Assembly (NCBI GenBank): GCA_034440615.1
Contig: JAOTOM010004622.1
Location: 30,001 to 94,000 of the forward strand
Length of the DNA stretch: 64,000 nucleotides
Direction: 5' to 3'
Source of the DNA: Ashinkailepas kermadecensis
Taxonomy: Eukaryota; Arthropoda; Thecostraca; Neolepadidae
The position numbers and the translations under genes are program-made. This document shows, in pieces, positions 36,590 through 47,415 of the stretch. Each line of letters begins with the position of its first letter. Within the stretch, counting starts at the first letter, position 1. The notes beneath the pieces are model-generated. The model was given only the letters and a program-made list of their open reading frames with translations. It had not been told where the DNA came from and made no database searches.

Positions 36590-36969
36590 TAATGAACTAT
36601 TTCGGTTCTGTGGGTCACTGGTGCGAACTTGTGGTACCCCTGTGTTTCCTTCGCCGTGACGGCTTTCGAGAAGCACTCGATGAGGTGGGTCGTGGCGTTC
36701 ATTGCCTCCTGCTTTGATACAACTATGAACTTGATGCCGTTGACAAGCTTGTGCGACATATATTCAAACATATCCTCCTTCGTCAGTACCTGGTTGCTAA
36801 GCGGGCGCTTGAGGCTCTCTTGAGCGGCGACACGCCTGGCTGTGTCCCCGATATCGTCGTAAACGCTCTTGCCATGAGAGCGACAAAAATGCCACTCACA
36901 GGGTACCCCAAAATCTGTCTGACGGTAACACATATTGATGCAGTTATGCTGATTCGTATACTGTGCAGT
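36590..36969 (-). pseudogene. Transposon protein gene copy 2, C-terminal part
   Basis: The minus frame runs from AQYTNQHNCINMCYRQTDFG through EWHFCRSHGK, ESLKRPLSNQVLTKEDMFEY and SKQEAMNATTHLIE to a stop at 36587-36589. It is the continuation of the frame broken at 43817: the hAT-type insertion and its 8-bp duplication separate the two. Compared with copy 1 this part is well preserved and open. No zinc finger or nuclease motif could be named with confidence. Confidence 0.75.
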
Positions 36970-37183
36970 CAGTGGCGTCGCCACGAAATTCTTACAGGGG
37001 GGGCAAGGTCGAAAGGGGGCCTCCTGTTACCCGAAAGGGGGCCTCCATTGTGTTAATGTCTCATATTGTTTTTAGGCTCTTATACTATGGTTCGAGGATG
37101 GGGAACATGATTTCATATTGGTTTTTGTGTATTCTTGGCATGGTGCATCATTTACTCAAAACGCAATAGCACTAATCATTTTG

Positions 37184-37285
37184 ACTGAAAACTGGGCCAT
37201 ACCAACTTGGCCATACCAGGGTATACCAGGAAAACTGGGCCATACCAGGGTATACCAGGGAAAACTGGGCCATACCAGGGTATCA
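37184..37285. repeat. ~30-bp tandem repeat inside element A
   Basis: AAAACTGGGCCATACCAGGG and TATACCAGG recur about three times. Element B has a single copy at the same place (GAACTGAGCCATACCAGGG, ~48165), so the expansion happened in the lineage of A. Confidence 0.85.
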
Positions 37286-37883
37286 ATAAGTAATATTTGG
37301 ATAAATGCATAAGTGCCAAAACAAACCATCGTCTCAATGCTTTCTCGAATCTTCCCGCTGGCCTCTAGATTGCAGCGAGCTGGCGGGGCTGGTGCTAAGC
37401 ATATATCTTACAGATATCTGCCATTGATCAACCCACTTTTAAGTCCTCCAAGTCTAACTGAATATAGCTAGATTCATCACTACTGTTATTTATTCCCATC
37501 AGCTTGATGTCATAAGCAAAGCTTGAACGACCATTTCTCAGTCGAAGGACGACAATTTCGTAAAGGTGACAACGAGAAGTGGATTGCATTAGCTTTTTTT
37601 AGCGTCATCTTAGGAATTTGTTTATTTTTATAACATTTGGTGCTGGCTGCAAGGCAACTGTCACACGAGCTAAAATATATCCTCAGCGAATAAATTCACG
37701 GCAAGAACAAGCATTGAACACCAATGCATAAATGACAATGCAACAATGTAACAATGTCAGTACATACATAATCCAAGCCTTCAAATTCCACGCCGTCACG
37801 CCCATCGTTTTCGCTGTGCTGTACCGTTTTGTAAATGACGTTGAGAAGGTATGGAAGCTGGGAAGCTCTAATCATGCAGGCTG

Positions 37884-37923
37884 TTAGTTAGTTGGTTAGT
37901 TATTGTGGTTTAGGGGCGCATCG
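37884..37923 (-). mobile_element. 40-bp SINE tail insertion with 11-bp TSD
   Basis: CATGCAGGCTG occurs perfectly on both sides (37873-37883, 37924-37934). Between them, on the minus strand, is GCGCCCCTAAACCACAATAA followed by CTAACCAACTAACTAA. This resembles only the extreme 3' end and tail of a SINE. A related scrap, GCGCCCCTACACTCCAACAA plus TCAACCAACCAA, sits near 42722-42765 in the 20-bp array. Confidence 0.8.
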
Positions 37924-38399
37924 CATGCAGGCTGTAATTTCAGAAAATAAGTTTGTTGGAAGAAAATGCATTTAAAAACATCATTCATCCCATTTCGTAT
38001 CGGGCATGGATGTTGTATTGTATGCTTATGAGGGGTAATTTGTCCCCTCAATGTTGGCTTTTCCCCATGGGCGTATGTTTGGGAAAATTATTGAGGGACC
38101 AGTGGAGTACCTATATTTGCGTCAAGCAGGAGGGGACAAACGGATTTGCAGGGGGGGGGCACCTACGCCCATTAAAAAGTCCTTGGATTTCGACCGCTAT
38201 GTTGTCAAAGGGTACATTTCGAAATAATATAATTAGTCATCAACTAAATTGTCCTGTGGAGGGGCCTAATCTACCACTATGGTTTCTGATTGGTCGAATT
38301 TCAACTCTCACTCCACCACTCAGTTCCAAGGTTTTATGTTGGTATCCCTTGATAAGTTACCTCACACTGCTGAAATTACACCAATACCACAAACCCGGA

Positions 38400-39910
38400 T
38401 CGGTATCCAAAAAAATCAAGCTGGAGCCTTCCAAAAAAGGAGAGATTCCAGCAAGTAAATGTCAGGGTCAGGAAAATGGCTCTGTTGCACCGAACATTTT
38501 TTTCAAGATGCCTTCAAAAATTGCGTATGACACTGAAAAGCATACAGGATCTCGAAAAATCGAGGTGGGATACATGGCGTCAGAGGTTCGAAAAATCAGG
38601 CCGTGATTCGGACTTTTAATTAAAAAAACAGAAAAGATCCACAAAAATCGCGTTGAGCCCAGAAAGCTGGCGTTGGGTCTCCGGAACCACGTGCCTGGGC
38701 GCGATAAGTCGCGCTGGGATCCAGAAAAAATCGCACCGAAGCCCCAAAATCATACTGGGGCCCCACAAATGTGTGTCAGAAGCCCCAAATATACACAGCG
38801 GGACCCTAAGAGTACAACGGTGCCAGAAAGTACAACTAACCCCCCAAAGCGCACAGAGTCTCCCAAAAAGCGATAGGGCCTTAAAACATGCGTTGCAGCC
38901 CTAAATAAACATACCGGGAGCTCTAAGAAAAATACACTGCAAGCTCGCAAGGCGCACAGGGGCCATGAGAACGCACAAGGGCCTGGAAAAGAGGCTGGGG
39001 CTACGAAAGGCAACATGGTTCCAAAACGTACAAAACGACCGGGAGCCAAATAAACACATCGGGATCTTCGAAAACGTAAAAACGTAAATGAACTGGAATG
39101 CCTGAAATTGTAAAATTGTGTATTTTAAAGTGGTGGGTAATACATTTTACTTTGAAGTTATGGGCCTAATACATCTTCTAAACCCTGCTCGTTTTAGGGC
39201 TTTGTTGCGTTTTTTTGTGCACAGAGGATTTTTTTTTGACGTGTCAGGGCGTTTTCGAAGATCCCGATGTGTTTATTTAGCGCCGGTCTTTTTGTTTGTT
39301 TTGGAGCCATGTTGCCTTTTGCGGCCCCAGCCACCTTTTCAGGCTATTGTGCGTTATCATGACCCCTGTGTGCCTTGAGAGCTTCCGGTGTATTTTTTAG
39401 ACCTCCCGGTATGTATATTTATGGCTGCAACGCATGTGTTAAGGCCCTGTCGCTTTTTGTGAGACTGTGCGCTTTGGAGGGTCAGTTGTATTTTCGGCCC
39501 CCGTTGTGCTCTTAGGGTCCCGATGTGTTTATTTTGGGCTTCTGACGCACACTTGTGGGGCCAAAGTACAATTTTGGGGCTTCGGTACGATGTTTCTAGG
39601 TCCCAGAGTGGCTTATCGCACCCAGGCGCGTGGTTCCGGGGACCCAACCCCAGTTTTCTGGGCTCAATACGATTTTGTGAAACTTTTCTGAATTTTTTTT
39701 AAAGTCCGAATCCCGGCCTGATTTCTCGAGCACTTGGCGCCATGTTTTTGTATCCCACCTCGATTGTTCGAGATCCGGTTTGTGTTTCGGTGCCGTACGC
39801 AATTTGTGAAGGCATCTGATAATATGTTTGGTGCTCCAGAGCCATTTTTTTACCTGGGCATTTAGTTGTTGGAATCCATCCTTATTTTGGAGGGCTCCAG
39901 CTTGATTTGT
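38400..39910. repeat. Large imperfect palindrome inside element A
   Basis: 38400-39080 and about 39232-39910 are inverse copies. AATCAAGCTGGAGCC (left) matches GGCTCCAGCTTGATT (right), GGTTCCGGGGACCCAACCCC (right) matches GTTGGGTCTCCGGAACC (left), and AAACACATCGGGATCTTCG at 39053 matches CGAAGATCCCGATGTGTTT near 39255. Element B carries only the right-arm version (about 50040-50830), so the inversion arose in A. Confidence 0.8.
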
Positions 39911-39914
39911 GTTT

Positions 39915-40760
39915 GTGTTTGTGGTCACACTGTGCTTACGTGTGGCCCTAGAGGGCAATTTTTTTAGAGCCTCGACGGATGGGAATTGTGGGTCCCAAGC
40001 GCGATATTTGGGGGGCCCGGTTCGAGTTTGTGCGATGCGTTGTATTTAGCTGTGGCCCCAACGCGATTTTGGCGGTTCCTGTCGCAATTTTTCGGGCCTC
40101 GGAGCGAGTTTTCCGGTGCTCGCCGTATTTATTTGGAGACCCATACGCGAATTCTGGTGGACCGACGCGAATTTTGGTGGCCCCAGCGCGATTTTTGAGG
40201 CCCCGACACGATTCTTGGGCGCTTATCCCTCTCAGGATGGAGGGGGCATTTGCCCCTTTGATATAGCACTGCGGCCACTGAAGGAGTATTTTTTTTTGTC
40301 TCAGAGTGACATTCCGGTTAAAATTGATTTTGGGGGCAGCTGCAACTTTTGGGGCCCCGGCGCGACCTTCTGGGCCTCCAGTGTGATTTTCAAGGGCTGC
40401 GACGCGACTTTTTTGGGTCAAATGTGATCTTTTGGGCCCCGACGTCATTTTCTTGGATCCCTAGCGCGAGCTATAGCGACCTCGACACTTTTTGGGGGTC
40501 CAATGCGTTTCGGAGGCTTTTGGCGTCATTGTTGGGCCCCCAGAGTGATTATTCATGTCCGGATTGTTCTTCGTTGCTCCGGCTTCATTTGTTTTGGTCC
40601 CAATGAGACCGTTGGGGCACAGTACGACCTGTCGTGCCCATGGCATGATTTTCGTGGTCCGGGCGTGAATTTTTGGTACCCCAGGCTCACCGTAATTTGC
40701 GGGGGCCCCGGCCGGATCTTTTGGGGCCCATATCGTGATATTAAAATACCCAGACTCGAC
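39915..40760. repeat. Degenerate GATTTTTGGGGCCCC array in element A
   Basis: Blocks such as GCGCGATTTTTGAGGCCCC recur every ~30 bp with many substitutions. It is collinear with 50850-51240 in element B, including CTCTTAGGAGGGAGGG / CTCTCAGGATGGAGGG and TTTGATAT-GCACTGCGGCCAC. Confidence 0.8.
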
Positions 40761-40799
40761 TCTTACTATTTCGTAGGGGGCTCTTCTTGCAAATTATAG

Positions 40800-42165
40800 G
40801 CCTGCTGTGGCGTCGTCTCATTTCCTAGAGCCTTTTTACCGGTTTTCGATGTCTCCTTGTGTGTCCTACCCTCCTCCATATTCAATGGTCCTCCTCTCCC
40901 GTCTTGGAGGGCCTCCTCTTGCATTCTGGGGCCCCTTTAACATGGCATGGGGCTTCCTCTCATCTTCGAGGGGCATTTTCTGCCAAATTAGCTCTTGCCA
41001 CGCCTCGTGTACTTCCTCCTTTATCCTGGCAAAGCCTTACCCGTCTTGAGGATCTTCAATTTTGGAAACCTCACCTCCTTTCATACCTGCTATCACTCCC
41101 ATCTTAAGGGCCTCCTCTCATTTCCTGGGAACTCTTTCCGGTCTTCGGGACCTCATTTGGTCCTAGAGACCTACTCCTTCCCGAGTCCGGCAGGTGCCTC
41201 ATTTCTCTTCTAGAGGCCTTCTTTTTCAAATTAGGGGCCTCCTCTCACGTCTTGGGGGCCTCCTGCTCTACGTCTCCTGCTCTGCGCTCTGGATTCGATC
41301 TTTACCCATCTTAGGGGTGGTCTCTTATCTCCTGGTGGACTCCTCTTCTCTCCCAGGCGCCTCCTCTGCCAAATTACTGGCAGCCTTTCCTATCTTAGTG
41401 GCTTTGTTATTTCCCGGCGACCTTCTTAGCCGTCTTCGAGCCTTCTTTTTCGCTTGGGAGCCATCTCTCTTATCCAATGGCCTTTCTCTCCTATTTTGGG
41501 GGCCTCCTCGTTCATCATGGGGTCTCGTTTCCAATCTTGTGTCGTTCTCTTCCGAATTAGGTGCCTCCTGCCACGTCTCTGGATCATCCTTTTCTATCTC
41601 GGTGGAACCTCACCCGTTTGGGGCCTGCTTTTGCGTCTCCGAAATCTCATCTCATATCTTCCTTCCTTTTCCGTCTTAGGGCCTCCTCTCATATTCTGGG
41701 GCCTCCTTTCCGGTGTTGGAGCCTCTTTTGCAATCCTGGTTGCCTCCATGCCATATTTGACACTCTCTTGATTTCTGGGGACTCCTACCCTCTCCTAGGT
41801 GACTCCTTTTTCAAATTAGGGGCCTACTCTCACGTCATGGGGGCCTCCTTATCTGTGTCTGGAGCCTCATTATCCTCTTAGCAGGGTGCTTTTGCGTCCT
41901 AGTCCTAGATCTTCTCTTCCAGGTTCCTCCTCTTCGAAAATATGGGCCTCATCTGGCTGGTCTCGGTGGCCTTCTCTCATTCCTGCGGAAACCTTCTTCC
42001 CCGTCTTGGGGCCCCTATTGCGTCCGGAGAAGTCTCCCCTATCAGGTCTTAATTTTATATTGCAGGGATTCCTCTTCCGTCTTGGGGGCCTCGTTTTCCA
42101 ACTTAAGAATATCCTGCCACCCATCGGAAGCCTTTTCGTCTAACCTGGGTGGCTTCTTGCCCGTC
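40800..42165. repeat. Degenerate CTCCTCT...GGGGCC array in element A
   Basis: C/T-rich sequence with diverged ~30-bp units such as CTCATATTCTGGGGCCTCC, grading into the homogeneous 20-bp array. It resembles the texture at 24.7-26.1 kb. The open frames it creates (IRGLLSRLGGL and similar) are artefacts. Confidence 0.75.
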
Positions 42166-42169
42166 TCGG

Positions 42170-43600
42170 TGGCATCCTTTCCGTCCTGAGGGCCTCCTTT
42201 TCGTGCTGGGGTCTCCTTTTCATCCTGGGGCCTCCTTTTCGTCCTGGGGGGCTACCTTCCTATCTCTGTTCTCTGTTCTACGTCTAGTCCTACGTCCTTT
42301 TCGTCCTTGGGTGCATCCTTTTCGTTCTAGGGGCCTCCTTTTCGTCCTGGGGCCTCCTTTTAGTCCTGGGGGCCTCCTCCCAATCTCTGTTCTACGTCTT
42401 GGGGCATCCTTGCGTTATGGGGCATCCTTTTCGTCCTGGGGGCCTCCTTTTCGTCCTGGGGGCCACCTCACAATCTCTGTTCTACGTCTTAGGGGCCTCC
42501 TTTTCGTACTGGTGGCCTCCTTTTCGTCCTGGGGGCCTCCTTCTCGTCCTGGGGGCCACCTCACAATCTCTGTTCTACGTCTTAGGGGCCTCCTTTTCGT
42601 CCCGGGGGCCTCCTTTTCGTCCTGGGGGCCTCCTTTTCGTCCTGGGGACCTCATCCCAATCTCTGTTTTACGTCTTTGGGGCATCCTTTTCGTCCTTTGG
42701 TGCATCCTTTTCGTCCTGGGGTTGGTTGGTTGATTGTTGGAGTGTAGGGGCGCATGGACTGCGTCTTTCGTCCTGGGGGCCTCATTTTCGTCCTGGGAGC
42801 CTCCTTTTCGTCCTGGGGGCCTCCTTTTCGTCCTGGGGGCCTCCTTTTCGTCCTGGGGGCCTCCTCCCAATCTCTGTTCTACGTCTTGGTGCCTTCCTTT
42901 TCGTCCTGGGGCCTCCTTGTCGTCCCGGGGGCCTCCTTTTCGTCCTGGGGGCCTCCTCCCAATCTCTGTTCTACGTCTTGGGGGCCTCCTTTTCGTCCTG
43001 GGGTGCATCCTTTTCGTCCTGGGGTCTCCTTTTCGTCCTGGGGGGCCTCCTTTTCGTCCTGGGGGCCTCCTCCCAATCTCTGTTCTACGTCTTGGTGCCT
43101 TCCTTTTCGTCCTGGGGCCTCCTTTTCGTCCCGGGGGCCTCCTTTTCGTCCTGGGGGCCTCCTCCCAATCTCTGTTCTACGTCTTGGTGCCTTCTTTTCG
43201 TCCTGGGGCCTCCTTTTCGTCCTGGGGCCTCCTTTTCGTCCTGGGGGCCTCCTTCCAATCTTTGTTCTACGTCTTGGGGCCTCCTTTTCGTCCTTGAGTG
43301 CATCCTTTTCGTCATGGGGTCTCCTTTTCGTCCCGGGGGGCCTCCTTTTCGTCCTGGGGGCCTCCTCCCAATCTCTGTTCTACGTCTTGGGGCCTCTTTT
43401 TCGTCCTGGGGGCCTCATTTTCGTCCGGGGGCCTCCTTTTCGTCCTGGGGGCCTCCTTTTCGTCCCGGGGGGGCCCCCTTTTCGTCCTGGGGGCCTCCTT
43501 CCAATCTCTGTTCTACGTCTTGAGGCCTCTTTTTCGTCATGGGGGCTCCTTTTCGTCCTGGGGGCCTCCTCCCAATCTCTGTTCTACGTCTCTGATAGAG
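42170..43600. repeat. 20-bp tandem array in element A
   Basis: The unit CCTCCTTTTCGTCCTGGGGG is highly homogeneous and interrupted every ~100-130 bp by CCAATCTCTGTTCTACGTCTT. Because 20 is not a multiple of three, the three frames alternate (FSSWG, FRPGG, FVLGA), and open frames of up to 374 codons result. A ~45-bp SINE-tail scrap interrupts it at ~42722. Confidence 0.95.
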
Positions 43601-43816
43601 ACTTGATTATATTTCCTGGTGGCCTCTTCAGTTTTGAGGCCTCATTGACAGCATGATATTCTGTCCCGTCGGCCTCCTTGCTCACCTTTTTTGCTGTGCA
43701 TTTGCGGATAGGGGCCTCCTCAAATTTCAGGGGGGGGGCGGCGCCCCCCCCCAGTTTCACGGCAGGGGGGCGACTGCCCCCCCTGCCCCCCCGGTGGCGA
43801 CGCCCTTGTGTGCAGT

Positions 43817-44995
43817 ACTGCCGTATCTGAAATAAATATCCTTGGAGATCAGGTACTGCGGTCCGAATTTCTGGGATAAGCCATTGCAGGAACGCATGCA
43901 CCATGTCGGTGTTGTGCTTTGTGCAGTCAGAGATACAGCAGTAGCTCTGATGCCACAGTACCTCGTTCTCACGCCAGTGAACTACAAACTTGTACCCCGT
44001 ACACAGGGACGAATCCCAGTAGAAGCCTGGAGCTACACCCGGCACCACAAATGAATAATTTTCAGCGAAATCGCACTGGACAATCGTTTCGCCCTCCTTG
44101 CCAGTAGCCTTTGCGTAGGTGAAGTACTGACCTTGTTTGTTAGCCACAAAGTGGTGTCTGGTCAGCTTAACGGCTCGCTGGCTCAAATATCTCATGCTTT
44201 CCTCTTTGGTCTACACTATTTCTACGAGTGCACATTGATGCATGCTCATCCACTGTCTGTACCTAATCTCATTATCCATGTCATCATCTGGGGCTGAATC
44301 ACTTTCACTCTCTTCTGATTTGTCCGTGAGGATAATCCTTAGAAAGTTCATCTTCACCAGGACAGTCCTCACAGTTGTGCATCATACAATCACGGTTTTC
44401 CTTGCTACATACAGCGTAGCATCCCGGCCTTTGAGACCGGGAAGGCCGAGAGCGGATATGAACAGTTTCTGGTGTTGCTGATAAGTGCACCCACACCCAC
44501 ACCGAGTGCGTCCCACTGCTGCCTGCCAAGACGCAATACTTCGGATGAAGGGCGGCAAAGGTTAAGAAGCCGGTGCGAGGGTTTTCAGGGTTCTCCTTGC
44601 ATAGATCATATATCTCGCACAAGTTTCCCAAAACAAGCCATTTCGGAACTTTACTTTTGGTTCCCATCAGCCTGTCACACCGTGGCACAGTCGGTCTTGC
44701 CGAGACACATGCGGCTGATCTGGTCAGACTCATAAAATAGCTTTGTTTTCACCTTGTCTGCGTCCGACACCCTCAAAAATTGCCTTGCTTCACAGGCAGC
44801 ACGGTCAGCCAGAGTGAGCAGTGAGCACTGGGCACCCAAACACGGCGCCATCTGATGTATGTGCCCTTCCTGATATTTCACTACATTCGCAGATATTTTA
44901 ACTTTCGAGATGCAATAAATGATTGAGCGAAAGGTTTCTCGGTGATCATAATGTGGTTCCTGTGTTGTGGATGCTTCTCTCCCCTTGTAATTCAT
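43817..44995 (-). pseudogene. Transposon protein gene copy 2, N-terminal and middle parts
   Basis: Minus-strand pieces are APCLGAQCSLLTLADRAACE, LGNLCEIYDLCKENPENP, HPKYCVLAGSSGTHSV and MMHNCEDCPGEDELS. Then, in other frames, come EIRYRQWMSMHQCALVE and FVANKQGQYFTYAKATGKEG, DFAENYSFVV, FYWDSSLCTG, CCISDCTKHNTDMVH. At least two frameshifts (near 44690 and 44320-44310) break it. The frame then enters the hAT-type element and continues at 36969. Protein class and function are not established. Confidence 0.75.
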
Positions 44996-45689
44996 CGCAA
45001 GGTAGGACTTATAAATCGTCTACTACCACAATTTGTAGAAATTTTGTCATTTCTGTTTAACCTTTGACATCACGTGTTCGGATACTTCTGCAACACAACC
45101 TCAGGCTCAGATTACCAACGTTTGTATCCCAGTACGTGCCTTGATCGTGAACAGGCTTATATTTCAGTGATGTACCGGTTTTGAGACATATTAAAACAGG
45201 AAATGGTACACTAGAGCAAAAATATCCATACATGCCTAATTTAGAGCGGATATGTAGAGTTCTAGGGGCAAAACTCTGTTTTTTATTTACTTGCTTCGAA
45301 AGATAAAATATCTAACTTCAGCTTTGCACTTTTTAAGATCGCATTGTGATTGTTCCGAAAGTTAAAGTAGGTCGTATGCCCTTAGGTCACGATGTAAGGT
45401 TTGAAATAGCCCGTAAAGGAAAATTCCGAAAGAGCCAAAAGATGCAGTAGATTATTGTGAGTTCACCTATACATACGTTTGCATAATTCGGATCGTTCTT
45501 TAGTGAGTTAAACACCTTAAAAGACACCCTTGTTATGTGACCTATCACATAAAAAAATAATCCGAATTCTTGCTGGGGTGGCTTTATGAACCAGGGTTCT
45601 ATTGCTAACCAGAGCTTGTTGCGTGAACCCCGGCCCCACCACCCGATCCATGAACTCCAGTTCAACGGCAGATTTTAAACCGAAAGTTT

Positions 45690-45864
45690 AACGTGCCGTC
45701 AATGCACAGACACGGCCGCCCAGTACCTCGTCCCCGGCCTTATCGAGCCAGTTGCCAACTGACCCTCCCAGCCGGGGGCTAAATGCGAGCGAGTGAAGCG
45801 ACTTGCCAGGACAGGGGAGACCAGTGCAGGCCAGCGCTCTTACCAACTGAGCTACCGGGGCGGC
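45690..45864 (-). mobile_element. tRNA-headed SINE
   Basis: The minus strand starts GCCGCCCCGGTAGCTCAGTT then GGTAAGAGCGCTGG, an A box and D-arm of a tRNA-like head, followed by non-tRNA body sequence (CTCGCATTTAGCCCCCGGC, GGGGACGAGGTACTGGG). The B box is not clear. It differs from the SINE at 29215, so at least two SINE families are present. Confidence 0.7.
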
Positions 45865-46028
45865 AAATGCCTCAGTCTGTAACTCCTTGACCATTGATCT
45901 GCTCTTTCTAGGAATGGCACAGCTGAATTCGGTGCATCAGATAACCCCACACAATTATTTTCACCAAAATATAAATTATTGGGTGTATTTTGGCCCTTTC
46001 ACTTGTCGATTTGGCGTTGAATGGGCCA

Positions 46029-47104
46029 GCAGGTTTCTTGAAGACACCTCGCAATATTCTTGTTTTGCACTTCGCGGACAGGGCAGGAGCGGTTCCAGAA
46101 CAAACAAATAAGGGATGTCATGTTCTTAAAATGAGTATAAAAGTACCTCAAATAACCGTCAAGCCGTTGTTGCATGAATGCATTTCATGTAATCAGCATT
46201 TTCCCCCGCTAAATGGCGGAAATACGACATAACGACGAGGGGTCGACATAGATGCACGGCTGTTCCTAGCAAATACGATCAGATAAAAGGCATCTTTTGC
46301 ACCACATGCGTCCCACCCTGCAGCCTGGATCCGCGCTTTGCAATAATGCTCCACCAGAGTGAACAAGAACCATTTCAAGCAGTTTCTAGTCGTGTATTCA
46401 CCATATCCGGCCGAAATAAGTCCAGTGTTGCTTTCCAATTTGGGCGTAACTCCTGTACTTTCATGCTCCTTGCAACGCACATAACAATTTATGTGTATCT
46501 TATCCTAAGCTGTGAGGTTATCTATTGTGAATAACGCGAGGAAAATAAGAATGCGCGATAAATGGATTTCCTAGCTTTTATTCCTGAATAATATATCCCT
46601 GGATTCGAATGCAAGGTATCGCCCATTCCATTTTGCTGTGTGTTCAGTAAACTGAACTGTATGCATTCAAACTTATGCCCCACCGCTTGTTTCGATGCCC
46701 GGCCCGGCGTGTCGGTGAGCCGCACCCCTCATGGTCAAAGTCCAGAGTTCCGGCATTGGGGGACTGCCCAGATAGCTGATAACTGATAAGCAGCGACGTC
46801 CCCATACATTCCCGAGCGTCCCACGGCAGTCTGCCCCCGTTCCCCAGAGTAAGGTGGCGCCGGTCCGACCGGAAAAGACCCTCCCCCACCCTTTCGGAAC
46901 GAATTTTCTAGCCAAAGGCGCTCTGTTCGGAGGAAAAGGTACCCCTCAGTATTCTCATGCGCAGCCCCTGCACCCGCTCAACGAATTTTCCCACCGAAGG
47001 TGACCCTCTGAGGAAATGTATTCGTCCCCTGGAGGAACTAGAGAAGCTTTCAGAATCCACACCTGAAGAAACCACCAGATCACATTTGGCAGCACATTTG
47101 CGAA
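46029..47104. other. No recognisable gene
   Basis: Short open frames only. The stretch 46640-46915 is GC-richer but lacks any motif I recognise. Confidence 0.45.
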
Positions 47105-47415
47105 GTACCATGCGACAATAACTGCACACTCCTGCCACCTGTTGACAGCAAGCGGAGACGCAGTCGCACAATTTCACTACCAGGGTTCCGCTGGCTCCTC
47201 TAGCGGACAACTGAGGAACTATTTTTGGACGTTACTGGACGTCATGAATGCTCCCTCTGAAGCCTGTTTTGGACGTTGTGAACTCTGGACATTATGAACG
47301 CACCCTATCCGAGACATTTTGGACTTTATTTAGCATTTTTGGACGTTATGATCCTTGGACGTTGAGCTTTGGACGTTATCAACTCTGGACATTATGAACT
47401 GTGGATTTTATGATA
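47105..47415 (-). repeat. Dispersed repeat with TGGACGTTATGA units (copy 2)
   Basis: Inverse of 29650-29985. The minus strand has GAGGAGCCAGCGGAACCCTG and TCAACAGGTGGCAG, and the plus strand has GGACGTTATGATCCTTGGACG-type units. Identity in the unique part is about 80% by eye. Confidence 0.8.

Larger units (their letters stand above)
36970..43808 (+). mobile_element. hAT-type non-autonomous element A, 6.84 kb, 8-bp TSD
   Basis: The left end CAGTGGCGTCGCCAC and the reverse-complemented right end CAAGGGCGTCGCCAC form 15-bp terminal inverted repeats. Both continue into G runs and GGGGCCTCC motifs. The perfect 8-bp duplication TGTGCAGT flanks it (36962-36969, 43809-43816); an 8-bp duplication with CA-G-GGCG ends is the hAT signature. 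The interior has an inverted duplication (38.4-39.9 kb), ~30-bp degenerate arrays and a 20-bp array (42.17-43.60 kb). No transposase-like frame is present; the long open frames are repeat artefacts. Orientation is nominal. Confidence 0.92.
35534..46028 (-). mobile_element. Long-TIR transposon copy 2, split by a hAT-type insertion
   Basis: The low end is TGGCCCATTCCACGACAAAT. The high end, reverse complemented, is TGGCCCATTCAACGCCAAAT. Without the insertion at 36970-43808 and one 8-bp duplicate, the element is about 3.65 kb, close to copy 1 (3.0 kb). Its gene runs on the minus strand. Flanking 5-mers GTAGG and GCAGG agree at 4 of 5 bases, which is weak evidence for a target duplication. A tRNA-headed SINE at 45690-45864 lies in its high-coordinate arm. 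Confidence 0.8.

Noticed and set aside
42149..43656. Plus-strand open frames up to 374 codons with FSSWGPPFRPGG repeats
   Set aside because: Produced by the stop-free 20-bp array in element A; frames interchange every unit.
35529..46033. A 5-bp target duplication (GTAGG/GCAGG) for transposon copy 2
   Set aside because: Only 4 of 5 bases match and copy 1 shows no equivalent, so it is not reliable.
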